Origin: Amoebophrya sp. A120
Taxonomy: Eukaryota; Sar; Dinophyceae; Syndiniales; Amoebophryaceae
Assembly: GCA_905178155.1 (NCBI GenBank)
Contig: CAJINV010000005.1
Coordinates: forward strand, 6,803,223-6,867,222
DNA length: 64,000 bases
Reading direction: 5' to 3'
Below the pieces are notes generated by a model, which ran no database searches, was not told the origin of the DNA, and saw only the letters and a list, made by a program, of their open reading frames with translations. Below, piece after piece: positions 25,230-37,748 of the stretch. The stretch's first letter is position 1. Each line of letters starts with the position of its first letter. Both the position numbers and the translations under genes were made by a program.

Positions 25230-25997
25230 CTACAGCATGAAAAGCCGCAGCATGTTGCTGCGCAGCTTGCAGCAGAGGCTCACAAAATGAGCCGGAGCGT
25301 CGTAGTACCTGTTCGTGCAGCCATATTGGCCCCGGTATTTCCCTCGAACTTTGCGCCACTTGCTGGTTTTCTCCTGAATGCGGAACTGCTTCTGAACTCC
25401 CCTAAATTTGAAACTCAGGTGTGTGTCCACGCTGCCGAACTCGACCGGAGAAGACACTAGCTGGCCGCCAGCCACCTCAACTTTGTCCCGCAGGGCCTGT
25501 CGCATACGAAGCTCCACCAGCTGGTTCTTATTTGACGCAAATCGGTCCGCCATGCCGCCCAGCGTCATGCTGTTCGAGCTCCACAGCGCGCGAAGTTTTG
25601 CGACCGCGGCCTTCGGCCTGAACCACAAGGAGGGCTGTTGCAAATGGTCCAGGCTCCAGGTATCGAATTTGTGTATTTCAACTATCAGAATTTTGCTTTC
25701 TTCACGATGAATTCCAACCAAAGTCGTTCCATGGAGGTCTCGCCGGCACTTCTTGAGCTTATGCTTCAGAAAGCCAAGCCACGACTTCTTATTCGCCTCA
25801 GAGCACTTCACCTGGATGGGCAAGAATTTCGACTCTCTTGCCTTCCGCAGGCCCTTTGTAGCTGGTGACCTCGGTTTCGGGCAGATCGCTAGGTCTGCTG
25901 AAAGCTCATGCAGTCTCTCAACGTTGAAGTCCCGTCCCAATATGCCCAAAAGCCGCTGCATGCCGCGCGCTTCCACCTCTCGGGGTGTCGTTCCCAT
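25230..25997 (-). CDS. Hypothetical protein, 255 codons, inside the repeat-bounded segment
   Basis: The longest frame in this 2.2 kb segment; basic, with an N-terminus MGTTPREVEARGMQRLL and no recognised domain. It could be the remnant of a mobile-element protein or a chance frame. Competing plus-strand frames (24579-24845, 26249-26494) cannot be excluded. Confidence 0.3.
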   Translation of the reverse strand: MGTTPREVEARGMQRLLGILGRDFNVERLHELSADLAICPKPRSPATKGLRKARESKFLPIQVKCSEANKKSWLGFLKHKLKKCRRDLHGTTLVGIHREESKILIVEIHKFDTWSLDHLQQPSLWFRPKAAVAKLRALWSSNSMTLGGMADRFASNKNQLVELRMRQALRDKVEVAGGQLVSSPVEFGSVDTHLSFKFRGVQKQFRIQEKTSKWRKVRGKYRGQYGCTNRYYDAPAHFVSLCCKLRSNMLRLFML

Positions 25998-26562
25998 GTT
26001 TTTCTCTAAAAGTGTCTAAAGAGTGCTGAGAATCTAGCTTACAGAGGGCAAGTTTTGTAAGTATATGAGTGGCCTGGTGTGTAGCCGGAGGCTTTGGTTG
26101 GTCACGGATAAATCGATGTCTTTTTCCAGTAGGGGCACTGTATTTTGATTGAGAGTTACTAGAGCCATACAACCAACAGTCACAGGTGCCGCTTGCTGAT
26201 CTCGTGGCCAATGCCTACACTTCCATCTTCTTGGCCTAGATTGGACGGATGGTGGGATGGCTGCTCCGGCTTGCGGATGGACGACCATTTTTTCGAGGTG
26301 GTGCAACAAGGCATGGTCTACGTCACTTCTACCACTTTCTGTTCTCGCGAGTGCTGCAGGAGAGATCTGCTTCCCATCCAGAACAACAGACGCTGGCGGT
26401 GCCTCAAGGGCCGGTGATGTTTGTCAGCTCATGGTCCACGGAAGCGGACAGACCTTGTAGTTTTCAATTTTCGGAACGACTGATGCTTAACTAGCTAGTT
26501 TAGTGTGTGGAGATTGGTAGATCTCGGGGCGTCTTCGTGTGCCGGTTCCAGGTAAGACGTAT

Positions 26563-26575
26563 GTAGCCATTTTGG
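26563..26575 (+). other. 13-nt match to the core of the dinoflagellate spliced leader
   Basis: GTAGCCATTTTGG equals the centre of the conserved dinoflagellate leader; the next bases (TCGAG) only loosely resemble its end, and no GT donor follows. It may be a relic in a retroposed copy or chance. Confidence 0.3.
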
Positions 26576-26772
26576 TCGAGATGTGGTCGCTCGCGGTAAT
26601 AGGTTCAGTGCGTACCTTGCTCTGCTTTTGATAATTTGAAAATGAGGCACTTCATGATTTGTGATGCAATATCCAAAAGAAAAACACAGCACAGGGCGTC
26701 TGCCTCCTTACCATTTTGCTCCTTAAAGACCAAATTTTGCTCATTTTCTTATTCTTGAATTTTTCCCCTTAG

Positions 26773-26825
26773 TATACCTGGACTGAGAACTACTACCCGA
26801 TCGTCTTTCCTTTTTGGTCAGATGT
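26773..26825 (+). repeat. Perfect 53-bp direct repeat, right copy
   Basis: Identical to 24538-24590; the copies bound 2182 bp. No gene recognised between here and 27411. Confidence 0.9.
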
Positions 26826-27411
26826 TGCATCCTTGCACTTGCGCATCCTGCTTCAACGATCATAGTAATAAGATAATCACAAGATCTTCGAGCACATTGC
26901 AGAGAGTTGTTTCTCCGTCTTGTTGCAAAGTACAAGGTAAATAAACCGGCAAGTTCCTAAATCGTAAAACCGAAAACCTTGCGCTCTTTGCCATCGTTGG
27001 CCTGACTAAGCCCCGCCGCGGGACGAGTGTTGTTGCCTCTGAGAAAGAACCGACAATGACCGCGCCATCACTTCTACCATAAACGCAACAGGAGCGAGAA
27101 GTATACATTTATCAACTTGTAAGAATTTCATCGATTTCGTTTCTGTAGACGTAGGTGAAGTTTTTGTCTTCTAGTTGAAGTAAAGTCGATATACCACGCC
27201 AGCCCACGGCCAAGACCGACGACCTATACGGCTGAGACCTAGTTTGTTATCTTAGAGTAAGCGGTATTAACACAATCACAAACTTTCATTTCATTTGATC
27301 GAGGCGCGACCGAGTGCAGACGCAGAGATTTTCAGGTGGTCCAGAAGTAGCTCGTTGCATTTTTGTTCTAGCCACCGCGAAAAACAAAACAACTAAAAAA
27401 AGGTCTAGATC

Positions 27412-30266
27412 ATGAGGCTCGTCAGCCACGGACTTCGCTTTGCTGCGCATGCCTTTATTGCGTATGACCAAGCGGGACGCTACTTTTCCTCCCAGTCAGC
27501 ACTACAATTCTCATTCGGTTTCGCCGCTGCCGCCACTACTCCGGAGCAGCTTCATCCGGCAGTGGGATCATCGCTCGACCAGCCGATAGTACCACGAGGC
27601 AGATCGTCATCCTCGAGTCGTGCGCGAAAGAGAAGAGCGAGAGCTCCGGACGAGCAGGCCGTGACGGCCGCAGAAGATGAAGATATAATTCCACCTGGCA
27701 GCTGTGCTACTAGCAGCTCCGATGGAGAGGATGCCTCTGGACGCGGTCCTCTTCTGTTTCGGAAGATAAAAAAGGCGTGGCAAGCGGGCGGGCCCTGTAA
27801 GAAACGCCATCGCACGGGACGATCCCCTTCCACCTCAACACGAGTTGCGAAAAGAAGCAAATCATCTCGTCGCGGGCGCAGCAAGAAGGAGGGAGAGAAC
27901 AAACGAAAGGCGAGCGAAATGTACGATGGGAATCAAAGCGACCAGTTTATTACAACGGCGCCGCAGGGGGCTCATGGCTCTAGTACGAGTTCTGGTCGTT
28001 CTGGTTCTCTGATCCGCGGCCCGGAAGGACCTCAACAGGATGTTGTTACTGAAGATGTTGGTGCAGGTGTGCTTTCCAATGAAATAGGGCAAGAGCAGCA
28101 AGCTGTTCATCGTACAGAACCGCCTGCAGCTAGGGCGGAAATGCAAACCCAAACCGATCTCCTGGACCCTCTGACAGCTGATACGCCAGTGCAAACGGAA
28201 ACCGACGATCTTCCTCCTGTGCCGCTGACCGATAATACGGCAGTGCAAACTGACGATGTGCCACTTCAAGAGCCGCCGACTGTCGCCGACGCTGAAGTGC
28301 AAACCGATGTTGCGGAGCCTGGAGTTGATGTGCGCGGCCCAGAAGACGTGTTTGATCATCGTGTTGTGGACGCAGCAGGAGCTCCCGCGATGATAGCTGC
28401 AGCAGCTGCGCCCCCCGGCGCTGCTGTCGCTGGTGACCCGGCCGCAGCCGTGGTTAACGTACCACAACAAGCTGCCTTGGAGCGGCCGATTGGCGCGCAG
28501 GCTGTGCCAGCGCCAAAGCCAGTTGCTCGCCCCCTGCTGTCCGAGCCGGTTTTGCAGCACATTCAGGGTTACTTGGGATCGCCGACCCTGCGGGACCTCG
28601 CAGCCTGGGGCGCCGTCAGCAGCAGAGCCGGCCCGTTTGGCCGGCAGAGGACCTTCGCGTCGCCCCTGGTCTCGCGAGAGGAAATGGAATTTTTGCGAAA
28701 ATACGCTTTCGCAAACCACGTGTTAGAGGTGATTGACAACCCGGAGCGCGTGTTGTTCGGGGACAGGCTACTTTCACAGTTGCGAGCGGAGGGCAAGGTG
28801 CCGAGCGTAGCCGTGTTGGCGGACGACGCGCATTCGAAATACCACAGGGAGCGTAATGACCCTCGTGGTCCGCTTCAACTGGAGGAGGACAGTAGCGGAG
28901 ATCCTTGGGACAGCGATTGGACCGGCGACGAACTTGAGCTGGATGTTAGCAAAACGACTACAGGTCGGCGCCCCCGCCAGCGTAATTATATTCCGGCGCA
29001 ACACGACGTCGCGCTCGTCGATTCTGTGGAGCAGGCCCACGATGTGCCGCGCATGCGGGTGCAGAAGACAACTGAGAAGTACTATACTGGTTTTGGTGCA
29101 GCCGCCCTTGGCCTTGCCGCGCCTACGACTGCGACCTCTTTCCTTCGGCTCCAGTTGCAGCTGCAGTACCTCTTCGAGAAGTTAGACCGGAGCGAATGGA
29201 AAGTGCGGTCGTTTGTGGTCCCGCTCAACAGGTTGTATTGGGAGAAACGCTATGCATTGCAGATATGTCCGGGTCTGGAGACATGCAAACTTGTGATGCG
29301 CATTTCAGATCACGCGAAAATTTGTCATGCATACACTTCTGCAAAGGCCTCTCGCTCTCGTTTCTTGTCACCGAAAGAGGACATTTGTCATGCGGATTAG
29401 GCATTGCCAGGCCCAGGCCTTGTAAAAACCCGTGATGCAGCTAGGGCCGGCATGCCAGACCTTGAGGGTCAAGCAAAAACAGCACGACGAACATCTGTTC
29501 TCAATTATATCCAGACCCAGACATATTTGCATTTGATAAACGCCGTGAGAAGTATCCATTTCGACGAGCCGATGAGGCGTCACAGCGCTTCTCGACATAC
29601 CAGGAACACGGCAGCTCGGCTACGGAGCCCCAGCGGAAAAGAAATCGGCAATACGACCTGCAAAAGACCCACTACGCGTACCAGCTGGCGTCCGGAGTTG
29701 GTGCTTGGAAGCTACGCTACTGCAGCCTGGCGAGCTGCGCCTGTGGGGTGGGGTTAGACGAGCTGAAGCTCAGTTCCAGAGATCGCGTTTTTCGGATGGT
29801 TGAAAGAGCGACGAGGAGAGCTCAGTCAGAGGAAAACATCGACGAGGGTCGAGGGCAGCGATCCTTGAAGATTCTCCGCTCGAATTGCGGACGGAAAAAA
29901 TTCATAGAATTGACCGACGTCCACTACATTAAAAATAGACTCAATCTAGAGTCGGCCGAGAGCCTGAACCGCACCAATCGCGCAGTTTCGAAACCCCGGG
30001 GGCTGTTCCTCGAGGAAGGGGTTGCCTTTTCTTGGACGTACTTTCTTGAGGATCTAGAGGGCCGGGGAAACCCGAGGCCTTTGCGGCTGGTCCGTATGGT
30101 TTTTCAAGCCATGGCGCGCCCGGAAGACGACGAGGACCGACGACAACACGGACCCCTCCTCGAAGCTTCCAATGCAATTGCAGAGGGGAAGCTGCGGAAG
30201 GAAGGTGGCGGAGTTGATGGGCACCTTTTTCAAGTTGTCATAGGCCGAACCAACACGCCGCACTAG
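27412..30266 (+). CDS. 853-residue protein, function unknown
   Basis: Exons 27412-29250 and 29544-30266; frame intact across the introner. The first 200 residues are Ser/Arg/Lys-rich and disordered-looking. Around residues 243-305 a degenerate repeat VQT(E/D)D recurs four times (MQTQTD, VQTETD, VQTDD, VQTD). Residues about 365-395 (LLSEPVLQHIQGYLGSPTLR...) weakly resemble an F-box helix pair; this is a guess. The C-terminal 400 residues look globular, with RMVERATRRAQ and RPLRLVRMVFQAM. The ATG at 27412 is the first in frame and has no strong signal peptide. Confidence 0.8.
29251..29538. mobile_element. Introner element, family B, 288 bp
   Basis: TATGCATTGCAGATATGTCC...GACATATTTGCATTTGATA; perfect TSD AACGC (29246-29250, 29539-29543). 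Excision joins LYWEKR to REKYPFRR. Confidence 0.94.
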
Positions 30267-31773
30267 ACAGTGCAACCGTGGTGGCGCTGCCGGGGACAGA
30301 TCTCCCTCGTTGCTGTCACTATACATAATCTCGCAGCGGGGGCGCGCTCATTTTTCAACATATGATTTTGATATTGATCTAAGTATTTATCTTTAGCATT
30401 GGCTTTGCCACCCAGTGGAGGTAAAAGATTCAGTTTGTAGAATTAGAGCTCGAACCAGAACTTATGGCACACTGGCACTCACATAAAAGGTGAAAAGTTC
30501 ACGTGGATCATGATTTATGTGATATCGAGAGGTTCTACTTTCGCATTTCATTTGGAGACCCCCAGTGTTTGGAGACCTCCAGCAGGGTATTGTAGGATTG
30601 TAGCGGTCAATGTCAATCTTCGTGTAGGTATAAAAAAGTGTAAAATAAGTAGCATCAGATTCAGACATTGAAGGACTAGTTTATGTTTAACTGCTTTCAT
30701 GCCAAAACCGATTTTGTTTCTGTTTCATATTCCTCTACTTCGGAGGCAATACAAACTAACACATTGCTAATGCCGAGTTTCTTTACGCATACGCACGGTT
30801 TGCGGGTGTGCCCTGCTCGGCGTTTCTGTTTCTCTAGCGCGAAACCGCATCATTTCGTCGCAGATTGATTTCATGTCGCAAAAGATCCATGTGAATGTGA
30901 AGACGGAGAAACAAGGTGGATAATCGTGTAACATACCCGCTCGGAAAAGGCGTATTGCGCGTTCCAAGGGAATATTGAGACTCAAAGACACTGACAATTT
31001 TCCTGTTCATTCATGAAGGATGAAGAAAAATTCGATCACCAGATCAGAAACACAGATACGTGGTCCATGATCAATGAATCTTCCTGAAGTAGATCAAGAC
31101 GCTTGGCCCGAATAATCTTCTGAGGTTGTGTATCTCTTTCCACCTATAAGCATACTTTTTGAACAGGATCCAGCTTCACCCAGAGGATCTTTTTGCAGAA
31201 ATAAAGATCTGGAAGTGGAAGAGAAATTTGAAGCCGATCTCAGGGAAGATCGAGATGAAGTAAATCGACGAAATTCGAACGGTCGTCGAAATGTTGAGTA
31301 CTAAAAGCCGTGCTGCCATAGGGAGTGGTTTCTCTAAGCAGTTTGTGGCTCGATCGTGTGCATTTCATCATTCCTCGTCTGTGAATACAAGTGAGTAGAA
31401 TAAAAAACACCGATCGGTTGCTTGTTCAATGTACTCAAGTTGACGCAGGAGCTTTTATTTCGGGTAAAAACTACAGGAAGCACTTGATTTCTGTCTCCAC
31501 ATCGAATCTTTCCACGCCGTCGTGGAAGACGAAAAATCATTTCAACTGCATCTAGTGTGGCTTATTTCAATCGTAACTGTTCTTTTCATATTCATTGTTT
31601 GAGCATTGATTCCCACGTGAACCAACTTGGTAAAGATTTGCGGCACTTGAACGTTTTATCTCTTGCTTTTTCAAAAAACATACTCGCCTTACTTGTTCTA
31701 GTAACTTTCAACTTCAACTATACAGAAAAGTTCGCCACTGTGGTTAACATCTTTGCAGCTGTGTACAAAAAGC
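30267..31773. other. Intergenic, nothing recognised
   Basis: AT-richer than the flanking exons; short ORFs only, no introner termini seen. Confidence 0.45.
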
Positions 31774-34700
31774 ATGAAGCAACAACAGCAGCGAACCTCG
31801 CTCCGGGCCGCTGCTGGTCCTCGGTTTCGGCTGCCTCTACTGGTTAATATCCTACCGTTGCAACCGCTTTTATTTAACAGCTTGTTGCTTCTAGGATCGT
31901 CATGCGTTGTACAGTTTTTTCTACCCAGCGCCGTGGAGGTTTCCGCATCCCATGTTCGGCGTCGTTCTCGAGAGGCCGATTATAGTCTTTCTGAAACATC
32001 AGAAGAAGACTCTGAGCAAGAAGAAGACTACTCCTCTTCCGGCTCGGAAGACGACGGGGAGTACTATCGTCAGGTGGTCCGCGCAATTTCTTCCAGGGAC
32101 ATCGGTAGACAACCACTATCCCTCGTTCTCACGCGGAGGAATTTGCAGCCAGGGGTAGTTCTTCCGGGGGCACAGCAGCTCGCCCCAAGTCCACCGTCTT
32201 CTTCTTCTTCTAGCGGTTTGGTCAGCAGCGTGCCTGAGGACCACTACTACAGCGACGGGAGCGGTCCAGTCCGTAGCGTGCCCGAGGACCACTACAGCGA
32301 GGGCGGGGAGCAACGTAGTACTGATAGGAGCGAAAGCGAATTGTATACTGGTTCTACTTCGAGCGAAGAAGGTCGGAGTCGGAGTCGCAGTAAGTCGTTT
32401 TCATCCACTACTAGTCGGGATAGAAGCCATCGTCGGGGACGAGGTCGGAGTGGAAGTGGTAGTCGAGCCTCAAGTCGTAGAGCCCGTAGCGCTTCGTCTG
32501 GTCGTCGTTATACGAGCCGACAGCGTGGGGATGAAATAAGAAAATCGAAATCCGCACCTCGTACTACTAGTACCCCCGCCGCGCCAGCCATGATCGTCTC
32601 CGCTCCTGGGACGATGATTCTCCAGGGAACTACACAGGATCAGTATCAACAACCGCACACTGGACCAGGGCACCAGGTCTTGGGTTTCCCGGATAATTTG
32701 AATTTTTTCCCGGTGCAAGTTTCCAAGTTCCTCACCAAAAACGAGAATAAAGAGTTCTGCAACGGTTTGAACGGAGTCGACGGGGGTGCCTTTTTGCAGC
32801 GTAAGCTGTCGCACGAACAGGAAATTGAAGTGAACTATGGGCTGGTCCGGCATTTGGTACAAATCCAGCACGACCCGTTTGGCGCGTTGCTCGGAGCCCA
32901 TCGGGCGGAAGAGTTCCTTCGGAACGAGGAAAAAGCGATTGCCAATAATTACTACAATGCTCAGGCTGCGCACCTGTTTCGCTTTCTGCGCGACCGAGAT
33001 TTGGTGAGAGGACAGGGGAACCCTCGTCAAAGCGGGGGGCACAGAAATACTGCGAGGAAGAAGATCATGAAGAGGATTCGGGCAAGATACACGTCACTTT
33101 TGGAGAATGTCCGGAACCAGTGGGAGTGGCGTCTGCTGGAGTCCAGCAAGAACAACAACTCCCGTCGCTCTACCAGGGTGGAATTGTTGCAGCGCTTCCG
33201 GTCCCGGGAGCGAAATTTGCAACACCGGCATGCTCGGTGTTTGCACAAGGATAACCCGGGTGGGCGAACAAAATACTCGAGCTGGTGGTTTCAGTCCCAA
33301 AAATTTTCACATGCGCGAACTGTACAAGAACTGATCATGTCAGAAGTTGCGAATCCGGCGGATGAAGGGGATAGAATCAGGTTCAAAGAAGATAACATGC
33401 TGTGGCTACCGGCTTTTCTTTTGCCGCGGATCAGCCATGCGGCGTGGACCGACATGCTGTTACCAGGACCACGACAGGAAGATGCGGCGAGGTGGTCTCC
33501 TACTCTTGGTACTACTAGTACTACACCGCTAGGTGAAGACCACTTCTATCAGGGAACTACAAAAACGTCTGAGTACGACGCTTTTTGCGCCCAACTGTTT
33601 GACGCATTCTCGGCGCACAAGCAACACGACGAGGAACAAGAAAAGCTCCTGGCCGACGCCTTTGCGTCTTCGCTGACGTTATCACCAGCATCATATCCTG
33701 CGTGGTCATCTGCACATCAGGAAATAAGAACACCGCAAAGCTCTTCCACGTGGAGGTCCGGCTTTGTTGGTACTGGCGCAGCTGCCAGCTCGACTGCAGG
33801 AGCGGGCCCAAGGAACAATAATTCCACTGCTCCACAACATGCCGGAGTACAACATAACCTTAACCCGCAAGAACATCAAGAAGTGGAACAAGTTCTTCCG
33901 ACGGTGCTGCAATTTTGCAGGAGCAAGAACAAGTTCACAACCAGGACTACACCCCGGCAGCAGCAAGATGACAAACTCGCACTGGTCGAGAACAAGGCAA
34001 AAAAACACCTGGCAAAGCGTTTGAGACACTATAACTCGCCGATGGATCCCCAACTGCTTTGGGTACATCTGAAAGACGAATACAAATTCCAGCTTGCCGC
34101 GCTGTATGACTCCCAGCCGGTGGTGCTGCAGGATTTTTTCTTCACGGCCCTAACGTCGTTGAAGGTTGCTGCGGCCCCAGGCGGTCCTGATGATCGTCCT
34201 GATTTAAGTTCTTTTCATTTCCTCGAACAGATTCGAGAATTACTTTCGCTGGAGGACTATGGATTGTAAAAATGTCTGGGTCTGGAAGAATTCATGTTTG
34301 TCATGCTTGTCTGGCCCGACTCTTAAATCTGTCACGCACGTTACCCAAGAGCTTCGTTTTTCTGTGATGCAGAAGCGCAGTCTGTCATGCAGAATAGGCA
34401 ACACCTAGGAGCTCAGAAACTTGCCATGCTGAGCCAGCATTTGTAGCCTCATCATGAGACGCCACCCAGCATCACAAGTCCCTAGACCCAGACATTTTTA
34501 CATTTGATAAGGACGAGAATAGTTGGACAGTGCAGGCTCAGATTTTCGACGTGGACTATTCGAGTGAAGAACCTATTGCCGAGCAAACAATTGAGCTTCA
34601 AGATGTAGTTGTACGAGAGGACTTGTTCTCAATCCAGCAGGACCACGAGCAGAAGTTCATGCCAGGAAGAGCCAAGAAGAGCATGCCACTGAAAAAGCTA

Positions 34701-36009
34701 AATGAATCAAAATCTCGCGACGCTCTCTTACTCCTGTTGCAGAGCCATGTTGCTTCCTCGACGTTTTTTCCAAACGGTGATGAGTGGGCTGTGCGGCACG
34801 GGGAGAACTCAGACAAAATCTTCGTCGTGGGTGAGTTTGACAGTGAATTGACCATTGACCAGGAAGTTTCGCCGGCCCCACCACGGTATCAATTGTAAAA
34901 ATGTCTGGGTCTGGAGGCTTGCAACCTGTGATGCGCATTTCAGACCACAGGAAAATCTCTCATGCATGGAAAGCAAAAGTTGCCCATATCTTGTAACCAA
35001 AACAGCCGATCTGTCATGCGGATCAGGCATTGAGAAGCTGTCGTAAGATTTGTGATGCTAGACCCGTATTCTAGACCAACCTTCTGGGGCAACCAGAACC
35101 TGCATGACAAACTTCTGCACTCTACTTCCAGACCCAGACATATTTGCATTTGATACACGGGTTCTGAGAAGGGGGGAATCAAGAGGACGAACAATACGGC
35201 GGAACTTTCAGGTATGGCGTTCTCAAACGTTACATTCTCAACTGTTACATGATTTGTCATGCAAAATGATCATCAAGATCCACACTATCAAGCTGCTTCG
35301 CATGACAAATTTGCGAATGGCTAAACAGCGCCCAAATCTGTTCGGAATTTGTAATGCTACAGATGCAACCTCCCTCCTTTCACTTTTCCCATTCTTGCAT
35401 GACAAATCCATGTAACACTTGAGAATGTAACAGTTGAGAACGCCATATCAGGTTGGCTACGAGTTCCGGGTTGAGGAGTACGTACCGCTTCCAGGGTCGT
35501 TTTTCGATAAACCAGAACGGGAAGAGGATTTTTATCATGGTGAAACACGAAGAACGGTACCACTAAAGGGACCACCACCACCATCATCACTACCAGCATC
35601 ATCTTCCCGACAACATCAAGAACCGGCAATATTAAGCAATCGACTTCGTTTCGAGAACCGCTTGAAAAAGGAGGAGGCCGCGGCCCAAAGCATCGCCAAT
35701 CGGACCAAGTTCGCGGCAATGCACTTCACACTGACGCTGGTCGACTGGAAGGACCTTGCGAACGCGGGGTTCGACATTCGGTCCTGGACAAACGCAGATT
35801 TCGATTTTGACCGTCGTCGTCGTGGAGGTCATAGTTCCAACGCGAGGTGGGACGATGAAACAGGTGGCGTTCATCGTGGTAAAAAAATTTTCGACGGCTG
35901 GACCGTGATCGGAAGTGACGAATACGACTATGATCAGCGTAGAAGGAATTTACCGCACGGGCCGAGGTTGTATTTCCGTCTCGTCTTCAAACCGCCGGCC
36001 GGCAACTAG
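31774..36009 (+). CDS. Secreted-type RS-rich protein, paralog of the gene at 19085
   Basis: Exons 31774-34257, 34515-34886, 35161-35212, 35453-36009; 1154 residues. The ATG at 31774 is the first in frame. A hydrophobic stretch at residues 20-48 (LLVNILPLQPLLFNSLLLLG) suggests a signal peptide or anchor. An acidic Ser segment, then an Arg/Ser-rich region (about 195-255) like RS domains. Residues 305-375 carry the block shared with the 19085 gene (FFPVQVSKFLTKNENKEFC; LVRHLVQIQHDPFGALLGA). Residues about 748-800 (YNSPMDPQLLWVHLKDEY; DSQPVVLQDFF) recur in the truncated copy at 63318. The final 115 codons from 35662 are duplicated at 50907 behind a kinesin start. No catalytic motif was recognised. 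Confidence 0.87.
34258..34509. mobile_element. Introner element, family B, 252 bp
   Basis: TATGGATTGTAAAAATGTCT...GACATTTTTACATTTGATA; perfect TSD AGGAC (34253-34257, 34510-34514). Same orientation and subfamily as 43387. Confidence 0.94.
34887..35155. mobile_element. Introner element, family B, 269 bp
   Basis: TATCAATTGTAAAAATGTCT...ACATATTTGCATTTGATA; perfect TSD CACGG (34882-34886, 35156-35160). Excision joins SPAPPR to VLRRGESR. Confidence 0.94.
35213..35447. mobile_element. Introner element, family C, 235 bp
   Basis: TATGGCGTTCTCAAACGTTA...GAGAACGCCATA; perfect TSD TCAGG (35208-35212, 35448-35452). This TSD happens to permit GT-AG borders. Confidence 0.95.
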
Positions 36010-37748
36010 TCGAGCCTCGTTCATAATATTAGCACCTGGGAAGATCGCAGGAGCAAATTTTTTGAAGGACGGTGATCTAGCGAAAGTGATTAGCAGATAG
36101 TATCGTGTTCAGAACTTGAATTTTTACAGAAGAAAAAGCAAGAACTCACTCCTTGTTGTATTATCTATCATGTTTTGCAGAAAGAACTCACTCGGCGCAC
36201 GAGCGCCAGCTTGTACAAGTAGCTCTTTCTGCTTCCTGCGGAGATCTTAGGAAGTCCTGCAGAGATGTAGTTTTTTTCAATTTACCATATTTTTAACTCT
36301 TCTTTTGAACAACTACTATCTTCATCTTGCCGCCGAGCGGCATTCGCTTTCACGATTATGCTATGGCCCTGACGGAAAGGACTATCAGAGGGAAGTGTGC
36401 TGCTGCAGAACATGCCCGGAGAGGGGCTTCATCGTGTGCACAGCGTGCAGTAGGCTCGTAGAACTCATTTATAATGAAATAGCACTAAAGCAGGTAATAT
36501 GCAAGAAGTACTTCATTTTTGGATCGAAAAGATTCCTCTAAAGCCAGCCCTTAGAGAGACTTGACTGAAAATTATTCAAGAAACAAGGACATTCGAACTA
36601 AAAAGATCTAGTCTGACATGCGAAATATCATGTACAATGAACGCCTTTTTTTTTGTATGATGAAAGAAAGTCTGCCGCGTTTTTTTCGTTTTCGGCAAGA
36701 CCGATGCACGTAGTACTACGTACCTCAAAGAAGCGCAGCTGACAATCTAGGTGAAGCAAGAGCTGCAGAAGCAAAAAAAAATGTCATAACAGACCGTGAT
36801 ATTCACGAAAGAGTTATTCTCGTCTATACCGTCATTCTCATTCATTAAATTTCAAGTAATCTTCACGGAGGTTCGCGTTTACCTCGTGAACAACGGATGA
36901 CGAAAGAGATTGTTGACGAACTGCAATTTTTGCATTCAGTCAAGAACCATTAAGCAATGGCTGTACAATGCTATCGTGGTGTGCAATACAAGAAATCGCT
37001 CGTAAGTCTTGAAGTTGTCAAGAATTATCGTGGGAAATGCCTGTCGTATACAAGAACGACGTCCGTGATTTATGCTGAGATTTTTAGGATCCTAGGCTGT
37101 CTTGTTTTCCATGTGGTCGTGGCGGTCGTGACTCTGACTACTGTACATCCATTCCAATGCGGAAGCTGCTCGTCCCGTCTGTCGGTCCCAAGTCAATTTC
37201 ATCGTAGGTCCTCTCGTAGGTGTGATCTGGTATTGTCTGCTCCACCGTCGTCAAAACTTTCCTTGTCGTGCTGGTCCAGTAGTACAATCTTTTCCATAAA
37301 TCGTGGCTCCGTAGTACGTATCTATAGATACCGGTTTTCAAGAACACTTTGGTGAAAGCGAAAAAAGTGGAAGCATGTCATCTTCTCTATCTTCGTGGAA
37401 TCTATTTCGTTTTCGTGAAGTAACATTGGTGCGGCCAGTCGTTTTACTTAATCCGCGGCACTACATCAACTACAACAACTCGTAGGCTTCAATTGTTGTA
37501 TCTGCCTTTGCTATAAATCTAAATGAGTCGTGCTGTAAGAACTGAAAACATCTTAAGCAGGTTTTTTTTTCGAATGGGGACGAACAGGGTAGTTGTGCGC
37601 AGTTTTTTTCTTTTGTAATCTAGGAAACACTTTTTCAAACCAGAAATCAAATCCGACGTGTCGCGTTGTACCGCCCAACTTCGTCAGCACAACACTGCCA
37701 TCATCTACTTTCGAATCTTCAGAGAGTCCCTGCTGACACAGAAACAAG
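36010..37748. other. Intergenic region, duplicated at 51255-52993
   Basis: Almost base-for-base identical to the second copy. Holds a 79-codon Cys-rich ORF (36305-36541; CCCRTCPERGFIVCTAC) and a 132-codon ORF (36957-37355). Identity of non-coding bases shows that their conservation reflects recent duplication, not selection, so neither is called a gene. Confidence 0.5.

Noticed and set aside
36305-37355. Cys-rich 79-codon and 132-codon ORFs duplicated at 51535-52600
   Set aside because: They are conserved only because the whole intergenic stretch is a recent near-identical duplicate; no independent coding signal.
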